Source: Rotaria sordida (Eukaryota; Rotifera; Eurotatoria; Philodinida; Philodinidae). Taken from it: a stretch of DNA of 64,000 nucleotides. Shown here one piece after another: positions 28,901 through 39,200 of this stretch; within the stretch, counting starts at the first letter, position 1; each line of letters begins with the position of its first letter. The position numbers and the translations under genes are program-made. The stretch lies in contig CAJNOL010000190.1 in assembly GCA_905250125.1 (NCBI GenBank), positions 124,001 through 188,000 of the forward strand, in the 5' to 3' direction. Below the pieces are notes generated by a model, which saw only the letters and a list, made by a program, of their open reading frames with translations, had not been told where the DNA came from and did not search any database.

Positions 28901-29561
28901 TAGAACATGTGTGGAGATATAAATGATGTGTACAACAGACTTATTTACCAGTTAAATCAATAGCTAGAATAATAAACGATAACTAAAAATAAAAAGTGAA
29001 TAGTAATAATGCAAACAAACAAAAAGTGCCAGTAAAACAAAACCTCTGTTCGAAATAAATAAGACAGATCGTTTCCTCAGCCTTCGATTATCCTTAGAAA
29101 ACCAATTATAGTCTGCGGGAGATTTTTTACTTAACGTCTTTTGTATTAGCATATTTAAGTTAAAGGACACATGTGAATTCCACAATTTAGCTCCAAATAA
29201 GCTGTGCTAGAGTCCTTTTGGACAAACATTTTTCGAGTGCCGCATCCTCTTTGTCCAATCGCGAATATTCCGCAGGACTCTAGGCTTTGATGAAAAGCTT
29301 TTTTAATCATAAAATTATATATGAAAATTCTTGGTATATATATTTGGTTTTTTTTAATTTAAGGTTCATGAATTATTGAATTCATGTGGTGTTCAATGGG
29401 ATGGTGTTAATATAATATCATTAGTTGATCATAGTGAAGATGTTGTACGTGCTGCTGAACAAGCTGCATTAAAAGTAATACGTGAAAAAGGTCTTGTCGA
29501 TTTACGAACACCACCACCAACAAGAAATACAGATGATAATGATGAACCCTTATCATCATAA
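13957..29561 (+). CDS. Giant modular protein with lipidation-type N-terminus, Cys motifs and five helical modules
   Basis: Fourteen exons: 13957-14243, 15471-17008, 18665-19335, 19430-19840, 20111-20890, 20943-21155, 22294-23100, 23162-23299, 23365-24228, 24750-25460, 25527-25591, 26980-28193, 28255-28574 and 29364-29561. They sum to 8217 bases (2738 residues), in phase throughout. An alternative acceptor 6 bases into exon 13 is also in phase. Seen: start MGCSNA, as in myristoylated and palmitoylated proteins; charged region in exon 2; short Cys motifs (LCSCAR, FSCFGNK, CASCFGTK, LCSCFGNK, SCLTCGR) in exons 2, 4, 5, 9 and 12; Leu-Pro-Asp/Glu repeats in exons 7 and 9, loosely like AHNAK; five copies of a helical module of about 70-110 residues at about aa 452-549, 2034-2134, 2206-2302, 2349-2422 and 2456-2562; a compact, conserved-looking C-terminal domain of about 110 residues. 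I do not recognise the family. A membrane-attached scaffold is inference only. Confidence 0.8.
17745..17814 (+). other. Alternative first coding exon of the giant gene
   Basis: An ATG opens a 70-base frame (23 codons plus one base) ending in a consensus GTAAGT donor. The phase matches the acceptor at 18663-18664 exactly, as exon 2 does. The peptide begins MRFRRY and includes one Cys and a Trp, with no myristoylation glycine. Joining it to exon 3 gives a 2153-residue protein lacking the MGCS start, the acidic region and the first helical module. It lies inside the 1.66 kb second intron. The flanking bases are more GC-rich than the surrounding intron. Confidence 0.55.
20186..20410 (+). repeat. 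Coding tandem repeat, three 25-residue units in exon 5
   Basis: Three head-to-tail units of exactly 75 bases begin at 20186, 20261 and 20336. Each unit starts K-P/T-I and has the pattern I-x-H/N-L-[DE]-x-x-x-P-x-I-E-P/S-I-N/D-[LV]-Q. The units differ at many sites, so this is an old duplication. Confidence 0.8.
21280..21500 (+). repeat. Dispersed repeat family R, copy 1
   Basis: Lies in intron 6 of the giant gene. It aligns over its whole length with 37083-37325 and 40473-40632 in the same orientation and with 26735-26960 reversed. Shared landmarks are GCAATC near the start, TTGTTTTATT, a CATATTTCTTCACC block, and GTCTGTAATCGT near the end. No coding capacity and no terminal inverted repeat was seen. 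Confidence 0.75.
26205..26660. repeat. Fold-back element, about 450 bases
   Basis: An imperfect palindrome centred near 26432 in intron 11 of the giant gene. Matching arms include TTTGAACAAAATCTCTTCGA at 26379-26398 and its near-perfect complement at 26464-26484, with further matching outward to a T-rich block near both ends. Mismatches are scattered. No open frame of note. Structure is that of a fold-back or MITE-like element. Confidence 0.7.
26735..26960 (-). repeat. Dispersed repeat family R, copy 2
   Basis: A reversed copy, 75 bases beyond the fold-back element and ending just before the acceptor of exon 12. Reversed, it reads the GATTCAAATGTGAAACACGAT block that is nearly identical to the copy at 37083. 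Confidence 0.75.
28577..28852. mobile_element. Possible short insertion in intron 13
   Basis: About 255 bases of clearly higher GC content sit between two copies of AAGATTTAGA (near 28578 and 28843), which could be a target-site duplication. The first copy starts right at the exon donor. No transposase and no clear terminal repeats. A chance repeat in AT-rich DNA is possible. Confidence 0.35.
29206..29284. repeat. Small inverted repeat in intron 13
   Basis: CTAGAGTCCT and its perfect complement AGGACTCTAG flank about 58 bases of GC-richer sequence, 80 bases before the last exon of the giant gene. Confidence 0.55.
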
Positions 29562-29971
29562 ACATTCATTTATTTGTTTTTTTTTCTTTTTTGTTTTCTT
29601 ATTTTGCTTCTCTTTTTTTTTTCTCTATTTGATGTTTTAAGCATCATTTCTCTTGTGCTGACTAATTCCGCACGATTACATATCTCCTACGCCCTCTCGC
29701 TCTCTCTCTATTACACACATACGCATATATTGACATATTTGGAAAAAAAAAACTATATTAGACAACTTTTGTTTGTTTTGTTCTTGTTGTTGTTATTATT
29801 ATTTCAGTAATTCTTTGATGAAAAAGGAAACAAAACATTGTCTTCTTATTTCTCTTTATTTCTTTTTTTTCTCTTGTCGCACTATACATAACATGTATTT
29901 AGTCATTTGCGTTTGTGTGTTTTTTCATAAAAGAAAAGATGTATCGTCATTGTCATTTGTCTCTATGTGAA

Positions 29972-29977
29972 AATAAA
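29972..29977 (+). terminator. Candidate polyadenylation signal, giant gene
   Basis: AATAAA on the sense strand 410 bases after the stop. The converging PDE10 gene has its own candidate signal at 30152-30157, so the transcripts would end within about 200 bases of each other. Confidence 0.4.
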
Positions 29978-30151
29978 GAATACGTTCATTTTTGGAGAAT
30001 GATGCAGTTAGAAGTCTTAAATTAACATTGTTTTATGTAATTCATATATAAAAAAGAGAGAAAAAGAAAAAAAAATAATAAGGAAGAAAATGAACACAAA
30101 AACAACGAGAGAATAAAATACACACGAACATTAGTTTTGTGTTGAAAATAT

Positions 30152-30157
30152 TTTATT
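30152..30157 (-). terminator. Candidate polyadenylation signal, PDE10 gene
   Basis: AATAAA on the minus strand, 45 bases beyond the PDE10 stop codon (30202-30204). Confidence 0.5.
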
Positions 30158-30201
30158 TCTTTTGTAGCAAAAACAAACCGTTCGAGAAAAACAAAAGCAT
30201 A

Positions 30202-33200
30202 TCACGACGATGCTGGCTGACAGGTATTGTTAGCTGGAGGAGTTCGAGAAGAATCAGATGTATCATCTGTTGATGAACCAGAAGATAAAGCAGCTAAATT
30301 CGTATGAGTTACTTGTTGTTTTTCACCAGCTAAATCTTGCCATTGTTGAAGGTTACTTCTGAAGAAAAAAAACCAAACACAAGTTATTAGAAGAAAAAAT
30401 TTTCTTTTCATATTCATTAATACTTGGCTCCACTGAGCATTGGCATAGCCTCTGGCAAAACACGTGCTATTAATGAATAGCATGGTATACAGATGCTTTT
30501 CATAAAATTCACCTGAAAAACAAATTATAAAGAAATTTATTAGATATTAAATAAGAACATGTTTCATATGAGTTTTAATCTCAAAAAATGATCATAGTCT
30601 GAGTATTAAAACTTCGAACGGTAATATATATCGAAAGTACTCAATATCATAAGCTGCGGAATCATAATGTCTGAGTAGACTAGTACCAGGACAGGTAAAA
30701 GAAGGAAGAGTATTCTTGCCTTTCAGTTATCTTGCGGTATTCAGTGCTGCCTAGTAGCAGATTCAATAGCACGACATATTCTCTACAACTAATACTAGCT
30801 GTAGTTCTGTACAGAAGATTGATCTGACGCAGGGTTCTTGCGTTCAATTGCTTGAGCCCTCCGTACACACTAACTAACCACAAGAGCAGGTGTATGTGTC
30901 ACAATGTAGTCAGCATGCTATTGAACGAGTCATCTGAGACAAACAGCCATTAGTAACTTGTTTAAGGACATTTCATAGATGGTGGTACTGAGATTTGCAT
31001 ACAATACCTTGTGGATACGTATCGAACAAAGCCACTACTTAGTCATGATGGCTGGATAGATAAAGACTTGGGTAGGCTCGAATCTACCTTATATACTACC
31101 AACTCGTATTCAATAAGCATTTAGGGGACGAAGCTGTAAGGCTTGGGAAAGCGAAAGCCTATCTTGGATTCATGTTTCATAGGCTAGGATAGGCTTAAAC
31201 ACTTTTCTTCTTCCATCAAATTGATAGATTTGAGCTGGGCATCACGTTTTTTGTACAAATGACAATAGTTTTTGCCGTCTCCAGCAGCTAATGGTAACAT
31301 TTTCTTAATCAAGTAGACGTAGAAAACATTTTTAAGGAAACATTGAAGTAAATATTGGATCATACACCTTCAATGAATTGAAATGCAGTTCTTTCATTAT
31401 AAAGGACGTAGTACTGTACGAAAAATCTGAGTTAGATTAGCTGGAATCTGCTAAAATTTTCTTTCATCTTTAATCACTAAAGTTATAGGTCAATTAAACA
31501 TTTTCAACAGTGAAGAAGCTCGAAATGCAGCATCCTTTTCCTATGAAAAATTTCTTCGCCATTAAATTTTTTTCCAGTAAAACAGATCAGAATCTTTGTT
31601 TTCGACAGTTGCATTTTGATGAATATAAACATTCGCATGTTTTTTTCACACAACTTGTGAATTTTTTTATCTTCATCGCTGTTACACCTTGCAAAATGTG
31701 AGTTCAATAGAAGATATATTTTATCTATGTGACATCCAAAAACTCGTCTTCTCTCATTTTTAACTTCCACATGAAGATTTTATAAAAAAAATGTTGAGCC
31801 TACTCTAGAATCAAAACATTCTGGTGACTATGCATAATATACTATAGTCTTTTATCATTTTCCTCAAAATAGTGATCTCATTAGATCAGTTTTATTCTTA
31901 AGGTGTAAATAGTAGTTGAAGGAAAGATTGCGAAGATTTCGGACGTGAAATTCACTGTTATCCTCTCAAAAGCATATTTGTGTCAACAATTTAAGTCCTC
32001 CTCTTCCCTCAAAAATCGATCTTAAGCTGGGTGAATTCAAATCGTATGGATTTTTTTGAGAGTATATCAGGTCTGTAGCCGAAAGGTAATGCTAAAATTT
32101 TCAGCTCTATACCATAATGTTTTCGGGAGATATTCAACAAACAAGGATAAAAAGTAGTTTATGTATTCTCTGTGATCCCTCATTGTGTAGATTTAATGCT
32201 ATTTTTATTTGAAACAACATGCCTGATTGCACGGCCTGGCAAAGTTCTGTTTATTAAACTCTTATATTTTATGCGGCTAAAAGAAGATGACAATTTCAAC
32301 ACCTCGAAATACACTCAAAATAAATGGCACTCTAATTTATAGAAGTGTTTTATTTATATAATAATAATAAAAGAGCTTAGTTCAAAAAATAGACACTATC
32401 AGGCAGTGCAACTTCACATACACTTTCAAACAAAAAGAAAAAGACGCAATTAGCTACAATTAAGCTCCTTCAAAAATTCTATCGCGCGCGATCGAAAAAA
32501 GTGAACAAAATTTCCAAGCAGAAAGTGACTTAAACCATCAAAACTTTCGATAAAAAAACAAGATGACAAATAAAAAAAAAACATTTCATTTATGCAAAAA
32601 CAGATCTCGGTCTATCTTCTCATATATTCATCTCAATTTCGATTTTTCTAACGAAAAATTGGCATTTTTTCAATTGAGAGATTTTTGTTAATTTATTTTT
32701 ATCATAAGAGAACTGATTGTCTTTAAGAAAAAGACAAATTACCTGATTTTTTGGTAATTCATGTGCAAGTGATCGATCCATTAATGATTGTGGTTGAATA
32801 CCTTTACGTTTTTCTTCATCACCCTATACGAAAATAAAATATAATAATAAAAATTAAAAAAAAAACCACCAAAACTCTCTCTCTCTCTATTTTTTATCAG
32901 TTAGTAGAAAGCAGCAGTTACAAATACATATAAAAAGCACACCTCTTCCCAAAACTCGTCCATAATAACGCTGACAATATTTTGTTGTATATGCCAAGGT
33001 TTATACATGGCGCATAAGTCGGCAGATGTCATTGATAACGATTGCAAGCGTCGACTGGAAGCATAAAACACATAAATACAGACAATAGAGCATCCAAGTA
33101 CAATGAATTTTTCTATGAGTGCAATGGAAAAGATTCTTTTGGGGATTTTTTTGTACATAGAAATAAAAAAATAGTTAAAAAGAATAAAAGTTTTCATTAG

Positions 33201-36200
33201 CCATTTCTTCCTCTCCTCATGTAATGTGCTGGTGGTGATAGTGCATGTGTTACTACTGACATGTATTTCAGTTAATAAGTGCTGCTTTCTGGTGAAATAT
33301 TAATAAATATACACACAGAGAGAGAGAGAAAAACAAAGAAAGCATTGAGTATTATGAAACAATGAAATCACCTGCAGAAAGAATTCTTCCATGATGATGC
33401 TCACATTCGACCGCTGCACTTCCCATTGTTTATATGAAGAACATAAATCAGCAGCGGTCATACTGAGCCCCATCAAGTATAGCCTATAGATAAAAGCACA
33501 GCAATCAGAAGAATAATGTGTGAAATAAAATAAAATAAAAAGGAAAAAACGTGTATGTTACTCATTATCTAGTAAATGCTTCATTTTTTTTTCTTTGTTA
33601 TAGCTTTGTTCACAAGTGTCAAACTATGGTAAGTGTATGGTGTGTGAGTGTGTGTGTGTGTATGTACAAATTTCATACACACTCAAAAAACTAATGACAC
33701 AAGAAATAGGCACTATCACCACATGAACACAATTAGCAACAGAGGATTAGAGGAAATATAAGAAAAACAAAAGGTGACCAGTAGTGGCAAATTTTGAAAA
33801 AAGAATTAATTTTTTGTATTTTTTTTTGTGATGGTCATAATATGGAAAGTAGATCCATGTAATAACTCACAAATGTTCCTTGTTATTCCAATCGAATTCA
33901 TTATTATTAACAATACGTTCAAGTTTCGGACGATTTTCAAAAAAAAGTGCCAAATCAGTAGCTAATATACAATGACGAATTTCATCTAACATTTGTCGAT
34001 ATTCTTTCGAAGAAAAATGTTTAAATATATTATGACTTTCAGTCTAAAATAATTAAGTAAATAAAAAACAAAATGAAAAAGAAAATTAAACTAATTCTTT
34101 ATTTGAAACAAGTTATTTTTTCTTACTTGAAGTATTGTGACTGTTTGATTAAAATGATGTCGTTCCATAGTTGAAGTTGTATAAATTGAAGCTAATGTGG
34201 ATGCACTTTTTACCATAAAAGCATTTGTTTTACCACGATGATCAAGATCATGACAAAGACAAGCAACAAACAAAGCAATACACTAAACATAAAAATTTTC
34301 TAATTTATGATTGGATAGTTTTGCGTCAGTATTTTGAAACTGCATCGAATTTGACACTGTAAGGTGATAGAAAAAAGTTTAACAACAATGTAGTTTTTAT
34401 TTTATTTTTTCTATAATATGAAGTAATTAGTTCAAATCCAGATAGTGATTGTAATAACCAATCGAGTTTTCTATCTTATACATTCTATACTATGATTTCA
34501 TAGATGGACTATGATGGCAAGGTTTCTAAAAAACCGAACACGGTAGTTTTCAGATCCGAGAAGATTTTGTTGAAGCTATTTTTGTAAAAATGTTATGCTG
34601 AAGAGTACAAACTTCTGAAGAAAATGAGGGATCGTTACACTTTATACTACCTTCTCTTAAAAAGTTAAAAGCGTTACAAAAATCAGAAAAATAGATTTTT
34701 TTTAGCCGATTTTTATATAAATTCCGCTTTTTTTGTGATGCTTTTAAGTTTTTAAATAGAGATCGTAGAAAATGTAGCAATCTCTCATGTTGTTCAGAAT
34801 TTTGTGTTTCTCAAAATGGCATTGTTAAAAATAGCTTTGACAAAGTTTTCTGGTACCTGAAAACTACCGTGTTCGTTTTTTTGGAAACCTTACTATCATA
34901 GTTCATCTATGAAATCTTAGTATAGAATGCATTAGAGAGAAAACTTCATTAGCTATTAAAACGACTATCTAGATTTGAGTCAATTGTTTAACATTATGGA
35001 ACAAAAAATGTTGTTTTTTAAACTTTTTTCCACCACCTTACATGCCAGAGCCTCAAACAGACCGATAAGTCTCGCTGCCTGTAAAAGGTTACCTTATAAA
35101 TTGAATATATTCCTAGTATAAAGATACAACTGAGTTAATTTTCCAGAATGACATTTAAATATGATAAATGAGATAAATATTTTGAAGATAATTATAAACA
35201 ATCAAAATCTATTACTGTTCTGGAAAGGTCGTCAACACAGATGTCTACGTTTATCAAGACTGGTTCGTTATCTTTTTTTAGTTCCAGCTAATTCCATTGA
35301 GGTTGAATGATCTTTTCTATTATAGAATTAGCACTAACGAAATATAATTCCTTTCTTGATTGTAATACTGTAGGTGACATTTTTTGTTTGTCAGATTTAT
35401 TCAAAATTTTCTTAAACAAAACTCAGTGTTGTTTCTCAAGATTACGGTCTTTCTATTTATTAATTTTTTATATATATATATAACGGCTTTTCAATTCATA
35501 AATGTTTAATTTATAGAAAAATCTTCGATTGTAAACGTTTCTATAATTTGAACACTCTAAATTTCTGCCGAACGATCATTGCTCGAAATCGATTGCTTCT
35601 TAGAGAACAATTTCTCTTAGTGAACTATGAACGCTTTGTATAATTTGCATTAATTAGAAAAATCTTCCTAAAGTGAATGTTGTTTTTTTGTTCTACTTTT
35701 GCTCTTACATGATCTCGTGTACACCTAAAAAGAAAACACTTTTAACTATTCTCTTAGATGTTCATATTAGAGATTTTTTACTCTAGTCATGTAAATTGAT
35801 TCCAATGATTTATTCGACTGTCCATGAAGATTAATATTTTATTCTATTTTTATTATGATATTGGCATGAAAAAGAATAGACAGATCAGTCTTACAGAAAG
35901 TCACCATGCTTGAACTTCTGGTACATACTGAAGTATTATAATATACTCAAAGTCTTGATCATGAAAATACTTATCGATTTTCTTCTTCTTCATTAAGATA
36001 TTCTTTTCTAAAATGATAAATTTATGTATGGATCAAATCAAGAATATGTATGACAGACGTAAGATTGAATACATGAAGAAATTTAAAAAATTTTCTGATG
36101 ATTTCTAGTGCCTTATTCAAATAGAAATAATCAAAAATCTTTAGAAACCATTGAATTTTAGAAAATCGATAGAAATCAGAACTTCACTATTCGACCTTAT

Positions 36201-39200
36201 CACTAGCGATTTTCAATTGTTATCAATAATTTCAATTAAGAATTCTTTATAGTTTCTGGTCGTTTCTATGCACCTCAAATCATTTTTAATATCCTGAACA
36301 TATTATAGTTATTTTTAATAGTCTGCTGTAAATTCTTACACTAGAAATTAGTTTGTTTCCCATTAGTCAAGTATTACTTTTAATAATGATAATCCTTTTA
36401 AAATAGTTTTATGCAAAACATTCTTGCGATCGAATAAAGTCCTCAATATAATTGATAATCATTGAAATAATCTAACCGATAAAAAATTCAAGACATCGTA
36501 TTATTCTTATTCATCATTCTCAAACGAAGGAAAGAAAATTTTTTTTTCAAAATGATCAAATTTCATTAATAATAAACATACATCATGTGGTGAAAATTGA
36601 TGTTTTGTTTGTTTTATCACAGTGTAAATTGCATGTGCAACACTGAATGCATGTGACCAATTATGATATGGCACATTTCGATAATTTTTTCGTACAGTTA
36701 ATATAAATCTCATTAAACATTCAGAATCAAATCTAAATAAATAAAAAAATTGAATTTTAAATTCTAGGATTTTTCTTTCTTTTTTTTTACCGATTTGCAT
36801 TTAATGGATCCATATTAGCTAGATCAAGAAACATATAAACAACATAGAGTGGTTTCATATCATTGACAACATCCCATGGAGAATATTCAAATCGTTCTAT
36901 ATTAGGAATGTTGTCTGGAAGTGTATAAGTTTTCATGCGTTCATATTCTTCATCGGTACATGATGCATGATATGATAAAACTTCAAGTGCTACTTTACAT
37001 TTTTGTTCTGAACGACGTATACGATCATAAAGTGATGCATGATGTAAGGCTAAAATAATTAAATAAAATTTTTAATGTTTCAGAAAAAAGTTTGTTAGTG
37101 CAATCCTTGTGGGATTCAAATGTGAAACACGATGTAACTATTGTTGCTAATTACAGAGAGATTGTTTTATTTTGTCAATCTTGGAACATATTTCTTCACC
37201 TTCCTTTTACTTAATACTCCAGAAATAGAATAAGCAAATAGTTTAATACGATGTTATTTATATACGGCCTGTGATCGTATATCAACAACATCTGTAATGA
37301 TCTCTGGCTAGCGTTTGTCACGATCTATGATTATAGTACGTCGAGTTGATTCCAGATCCAATGGGTTCTTGTTCTCGAAAGAATGTGAAGGGTACACTTA
37401 CCGTCAAATACAAAAAGTCGCAAAAAAAGTATCTTATACTTTTACAGCAACTATTCAATTCCAATCGAAAAATTTCATTGAGAGTGTCAAAACACAGTTC
37501 GATCGAGTCCGAAAAATTACAATCAACCGTATCCAAATCTGAAAATACTGGATTCAATCGCCTCTACCTGTGATAGTCTTTAACTAGTATCTGTCACGGT
37601 CTGTGAGAAGGTACAAATTTCTATTCTATATACTTCAATATTCCTTTTGAGATCATGTTTCACAAAAGTCAATATTTTCTTATTCATTTACCAAGTCCAC
37701 AATAAACAGCAAATGTTTCAAATGATTCTTCATCGCTTTTGGTAAAATGTCCATTCTTTTTATTAATCATTTGAACAACACCAATAACATTTCCTTGAAT
37801 CATAATTGGCATACATAGAAGTGTTTTTGTTTTATAACCTGTTTTTTGATCAATATCTCTATAATAAACAAAAAAAAACAGAAATTCAATTATTTTACTG
37901 ATTAGTTATTTTTACCGATTAAACCGATTATCACTATAAGCATCAATAATATTTAATGTTTTTCCAGTTGTTGCTACATAACCAGCAATACCTTTATCCA
38001 TAGGAAAACGTATACATGCACGTTCATCATTTGATGAACATTTTTGTCCATCTTTATCACTCATAGCAGCTGAATCAAGTATATCATGTTCTTCACGTCC
38101 AATATCAAATATTCGTGCATAAAGCTCTTTTGTACGTGAATCAACCATAAATAATGAGGCACGATCGGCATTAACTAATTTTTTTGCATAACTCTATAAG
38201 AAATAACAAAACATTTGTTTGAGTTTTTTTTGAGTCAGTTTAAAAGATAATGAACTTTAGTGTTTTTTTTTGTTTACCATAATTTTTAACATAACAGTAT
38301 CCATACTAACAAGTTCTTGAAAAATTGATTTAGTCACAGCCAAAAGAAAATCATTTAAACGTCGTTCTCGTGTCATTGAATGATAAAGCTATGAAATAAC
38401 AAATAAATATTACTCAATCAAAGTGTAGAAAAAGCAAGGTTGGTTTATTGTTTTTAAAAAATAACAAAATATGAAAACATAAAAACTAGATAAATATATA
38501 TAACGGATGGTCGATAAAAAAATGGGACACTTTATAGAAAATTGTTTGCTCTGCAAAACTATTATTTTTCAGATAGATTGTTCTTGTCGGTGTAAAACTC
38601 AAAGGATTCACAGCTACTTTATCACATAACAGCGATGTCCTATTTTCTGTAGATATCATTTGATTTGTGTAAGCTTGTAAGTAATCATCAAATCTGATAT
38701 TCTATGTTTCTATCATCTTGTCAAAGTTGTTGATTCTGTTGTGTACAGTATTTTATCCAAATTTTCCTTCAGATAAGGCGAACATCTATTTTTGACAACA
38801 CAGACACACAGTACCTGGTGCAATAACTGTAAACTCCGACAGGGTCAAATCGATCTTCGGAGGGACACTGCTCTATCGACCCTTACGCTAGATAAAACAC
38901 TGGTTGTTGCAGAGTTATAAAAGGCTTCGAACTAATACATAGAGATATTTATGGGTATATTGTTACAATTCGTGTTTTCAAAACTGAGACATGATCTGAG
39001 AAAACTTTACTGTTATCTCATGGTATACAGAAGTCAATTCTGAATATAAAATTGATCTAACTTTTAAATGGAACAATAAAAATCTTTGAGTTATTCTGAA
39101 TCAAAGACGAACAGAAAAAAAATCTTTACGATGTTTCCAGAATTTTATAGAAAATCTTGTTGGATATTTCAAAATTTCAGCAAAACTGTTATTAATTTTC

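Noticed and set aside
31060-31100. tRNA-like T-arm around GGCTCGAATC
   Set aside because: A five-base stem is present, but the loop has eight bases and no D or anticodon arm could be placed upstream.
37315-37573. Overlapping open frames on both strands in a PDE10 intron
   Set aside because: No motif, no splice partners in phase with PDE10, and next to a dispersed repeat copy.
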